A stretch of 7,667 nucleotides of DNA from Candidatus Altimarinota bacterium (GTDB lineage Bacteria; Patescibacteriota; Gracilibacteria; UBA4473). A program made the translations under genes and the position numbers. The stretch covers positions 1 to 7,667 of the forward strand of contig JALWQU010000044.1 of NCBI GenBank assembly GCA_026982915.1, given 5' to 3'. Shown in pieces: positions 6,085 through 7,667 of the stretch; within the stretch, counting starts at the first letter, position 1, and every line of letters starts with the position of its first letter. The notes below the pieces were generated by a model, which searched no databases, had not been told where the DNA came from, and saw only the letters and a program-made list of their open reading frames with translations.

Positions 6085-6099
6085 GACCACGAATGCCAA
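6070..6099 (-). promoter_or_regulatory. Candidate near-leaderless promoter of the M23 peptidase gene
   Basis: On the - strand, TTGGCA (6099-6094, five of six consensus bases) and TAAAAT (6075-6070) are 18 bp apart. A gap of 9 nt leads to the ATG, giving a leader of about 3 nt. The -35 lies inside the first codons of nth, so the two divergent promoters overlap and RNA polymerase could not easily occupy both at once. Confidence 0.45.
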
Positions 6100-6731
6100 A
6101 AAATATTACGGCTTCCGATTTTACGCGTAGACTCGGGGATCATTATCCAGATGAACAATGTCATCTCGATTATGACAAGGATCGACCGTGGACTCTGCTT
6201 TTTGCCGTTATTTTATCGGCACAGTGTACGGATAAGCGTGTTAATATGGTGACACCAACCCTTTTTTCAGAATTCCCCGATTTAGGGGCTTATGTAGCAA
6301 AACCGATAGAAACGCTTGAATCAACTATTCATTCGACAGGATTTTATCGTAATAAAGCTCGAAGTATCCATAAATGTGCGGGACAGCTGTTGCTTAAGCA
6401 CAACGGGGTTGTTCCCGATACGATGGAAGCCTTAACCGATTTGGCTGGCGTAGGACGGAAAACTGCCAATGTGATTCTTTGGAATCTCTTTCGAAAAAAT
6501 ATAGGGTTTGTGGTCGATACCCATGTGGGGCGTATCGCTCAACGGGTAGGGCTTAGTCGACAAAAAACACCTGTAGCTATCGAAAAAGACCTCATGAAAA
6601 AACTTCCACAAAATAAATGGGGACTGCTTTCTCATCAATTAGTCCAGTTTGGAAGGGATTTCTGTAAAGCACCAAGGCCTAAATGTGAAGCTTGTTTTTT
6701 AAACGATATTTGTCCGAAAAAGGGGCTTTGA
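6093..6731 (+). CDS. nth: Endonuclease III (DNA glycosylase/AP lyase)
   Basis: This 212-residue protein is full length for Nth (211 in E. coli). It removes oxidised pyrimidines and cleaves abasic sites in base excision repair. LLFAVILSAQCTDKRVN (35-51) is the conserved helix. LAGVGRKTANV (117-127) is the helix-hairpin-helix with catalytic Lys123, and VDTHVGRIAQRVGL (141-154) carries the catalytic Asp142. The C-terminal [4Fe-4S] loop is complete, with Cys191, Cys198, Cys201 and Cys207 in the exact C-x6-C-x2-C-x5-C spacing. All residues for a bifunctional glycosylase/lyase are present, and MutY is excluded by the short length and by Lys at 123. The start is set by family length and by the candidate -10 at 8 nt. 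The gene ends in TGA directly followed by TAA. Confidence 0.96.
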   Translation: MPKNITASDFTRRLGDHYPDEQCHLDYDKDRPWTLLFAVILSAQCTDKRVNMVTPTLFSEFPDLGAYVAKPIETLESTIHSTGFYRNKARSIHKCAGQLLLKHNGVVPDTMEALTDLAGVGRKTANVILWNLFRKNIGFVVDTHVGRIAQRVGLSRQKTPVAIEKDLMKKLPQNKWGLLSHQLVQFGRDFCKAPRPKCEACFLNDICPKKGL

Positions 6732-6770
6732 TAATGTTTATACAAAAATGGCATACCTCCAATAAAAAAA

Positions 6771-6830
6771 ACGTCACCCCGATGAATATCGGGATCTAGA
6801 CCGTTGGACAGGTCGAGCCCTGTCCCTACG
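6771..6830. repeat. Palindromic two-hairpin intergenic element (REP/MITE-like)
   Basis: This GC-richer island sits in an AT-rich spacer. Hairpin 1 is CCCGAT-GAAT-ATCGGG (6778-6793). Hairpin 2 is GGACAGG-TCGAGC-CCTGTCC (6806-6825), with further CGT/ACG pairing outside it (6802-6804 and 6828-6830). Both stems are perfect. The CCTGTCC...GGACAGG palindrome with flanking CTACG resembles short dispersed palindromes common between genes in several bacterial genomes; that resemblance is from memory and unverified. No U-tract follows, so it is not a classic terminator, though it lies between the nth end and the next promoter and could protect or end transcripts. There is no sign of target-site duplication or of a coding part. 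Confidence 0.5.
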
Positions 6831-6881
6831 AAAAACATCACATTCATCAAATGTTCATAAATAATGCCTATACTAAAGCGG

Positions 6882-6887
6882 TATAAT
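6882..6887 (+). promoter_or_regulatory. -10 element of the vWA gene (near-leaderless)
   Basis: A perfect TATAAT ends 11 nt before the ATG at 6899. +1 would be about 6894, giving a 5-nt leader (AACCT or so). No good -35 hexamer is seen at 16-18 bp (AT-rich AAATAA). No Shine-Dalgarno is present. Confidence 0.45.
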
Positions 6888-6898
6888 ACTCAGAACCT

Positions 6899-7667
6899 AT
6901 GTTTGCAGAATTTTCTCATTATTGGTGGCTTTTGCTCATAATTCCACTCCTCCACTTTGGAGGGAAGTATTTTGTAAACCAAAAAAAAGACGAACAGAAA
7001 AAGTATTTTTTTAAGAATAATCAGAATTTTGCCCCTTTAAATTTTATTTGGACCATAAAAGTAGGGCTTATTGGACTTGGCTTGATTTTTCTAATGCTGG
7101 CGGTTTGGCGTCCACAGTGGGGACAAAATATGGAAAAGGTTGCAAAAAAAGGACTGGATATGGTGTTTGCTGTAGATGTTTCTAAAAGCATGAAGGCTTT
7201 AGATTTTTCTCAAGGTCGACAGCTTATTTCTCGACTAGAAGCAACAAAATTCTTGATACAAAATTTTGTTCAAAAAAGAGCTTCTGATCGTATTGGACTC
7301 GTGGAATTTGCAGGAGAAAGTTTTGTGGCTTCTCCTTTAACGCTTGATCACACGGTTTTTTTGAATTTTTTGAAAAATATTTCGAGTGATGATCTAGGGA
7401 AACAAGGAACAAATTTAGCTGAAGCATTAAATATGGCCATTGGCAGGCTCGAAATTACTTCTACCGAAAAGCGAGGTAAGGCGATCTTACTTTTTTCTGA
7501 TGGCGATGAAACTATTTCTAGTGAAGCGGTAAAAATGGCTAAGCTTGCCAAAGATAAGGATATAAAAATCTTTACCGTGGGAATTGGAAGTGAAGATGGC
7601 ATGCCGATCCCCGAAGGACAAGATGCCTTTGGGAGAATTATTTATAAAAAATGGAAAGGTGAAACGG
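6899..7667 (+). CDS. BatB/BatA-like membrane protein with von Willebrand A domain (3' end outside window)
   Basis: The reading frame is open from 6899 to the window end: 256 residues are visible and the C-terminus is missing. The N-terminus has two membrane segments (about 8-21 and 54-70). RPQWG (71-75) then leads into a vWA domain from about 87. The metal-ion-dependent adhesion site is complete: Asp93-x-Ser95-x-Ser97 in VDVSKSM, Thr171 in QGTNLAEAL, and Asp201 in LFSDGDE. SDRIGLVEFAGESF (129-142) and GIGSEDGMPIP (228-238) are typical of Bat (Bacteroides aerotolerance) proteins. These sit in the membrane with the vWA domain outside the cytoplasm and usually accompany a MoxR ATPase, a DUF58 protein and further Bat/TPR proteins. 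No such partner precedes it, so the rest of the operon, if any, should lie to the right. Its function in this organism is unknown. Confidence 0.88.
   Translation, partial: MFAEFSHYWWLLLIIPLLHFGGKYFVNQKKDEQKKYFFKNNQNFAPLNFIWTIKVGLIGLGLIFLMLAVWRPQWGQNMEKVAKKGLDMVFAVDVSKSMKALDFSQGRQLISRLEATKFLIQNFVQKRASDRIGLVEFAGESFVASPLTLDHTVFLNFLKNISSDDLGKQGTNLAEALNMAIGRLEITSTEKRGKAILLFSDGDETISSEAVKMAKLAKDKDIKIFTVGIGSEDGMPIPEGQDAFGRIIYKKWKGET

Noticed and set aside
7224..7602. Two - strand open frames beneath the vWA gene.
   Set aside because: They are antisense to a frame with a complete MIDAS motif set and are therefore shadows.
168..7667. Possibility that the genome uses UGA for glycine (code 25), as in Gracilibacteria and Absconditabacteria.
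   Set aside because: Nine genes with about 2,360 sense codons contain no internal TGA while GGN glycine codons are abundant. Genes ending in TGA are of normal length.

Overview
The window looks like chromosome from a small-genome, AT-rich bacterium. It holds nine protein-coding genes at high density and no mobile element, RNA gene, CRISPR array or phage gene that I can recognise. The style of several proteins (the PfkB kinase, the BatB-like von Willebrand protein, the short glycosyltransferase plus pyruvyltransferase pair) and the lack of Shine-Dalgarno sequences fit a Candidate Phyla Radiation (Patescibacteria) genome. That placement is an inference from protein style, not a proven assignment. 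UGA is a stop here: about 2,360 sense codons contain no in-frame TGA, which argues against the UGA=Gly lineages (Gracilibacteria, Absconditabacteria).

Layout. Positions 1-167 are non-coding, AT-rich and carry a nested inverted repeat and a promoter. Then on the + strand come an ArsC/Spx-fold protein (168-515) and YebC (533-1267). A GC-rich, strongly structured spacer (1268-1374) leads to a three-gene + strand cluster: a family 2 glycosyltransferase (1375-2214), a polysaccharide pyruvyltransferase (2225-3133) and the fluoride channel CrcB/Fluc (3147-3536). CrcB overlaps tail-to-tail with a PfkB-family kinase on the - strand (3526-4584). Upstream of the kinase, also on the - strand, is a secreted coiled-coil M23 peptidase (4642-6060). 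Only 32 bp separate its start codon from the divergent endonuclease III gene (6093-6731). A 167-bp spacer with a two-hairpin palindromic element precedes the 5' part of a BatB-like membrane vWA protein (6899 to the window end).

How the genes relate. The glycosyltransferase and pyruvyltransferase probably act together on a cell-surface glycan, and the M23 enzyme acts on peptidoglycan. The rest are housekeeping (YebC, Nth), stress (CrcB, ArsC-like) or metabolic (PfkB) genes with no obvious shared pathway.

The most interesting signal is not a gene. None of the nine genes has a Shine-Dalgarno sequence, and six have a -10-like hexamer placed so that transcription would begin 0-5 nt before the ATG. 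The clearest case is pfkB, where TTGATT-17 bp-TATAAT puts +1 exactly on the A of the ATG. This suggests widespread leaderless mRNA. I did not find a convincing new defence or mobile system.
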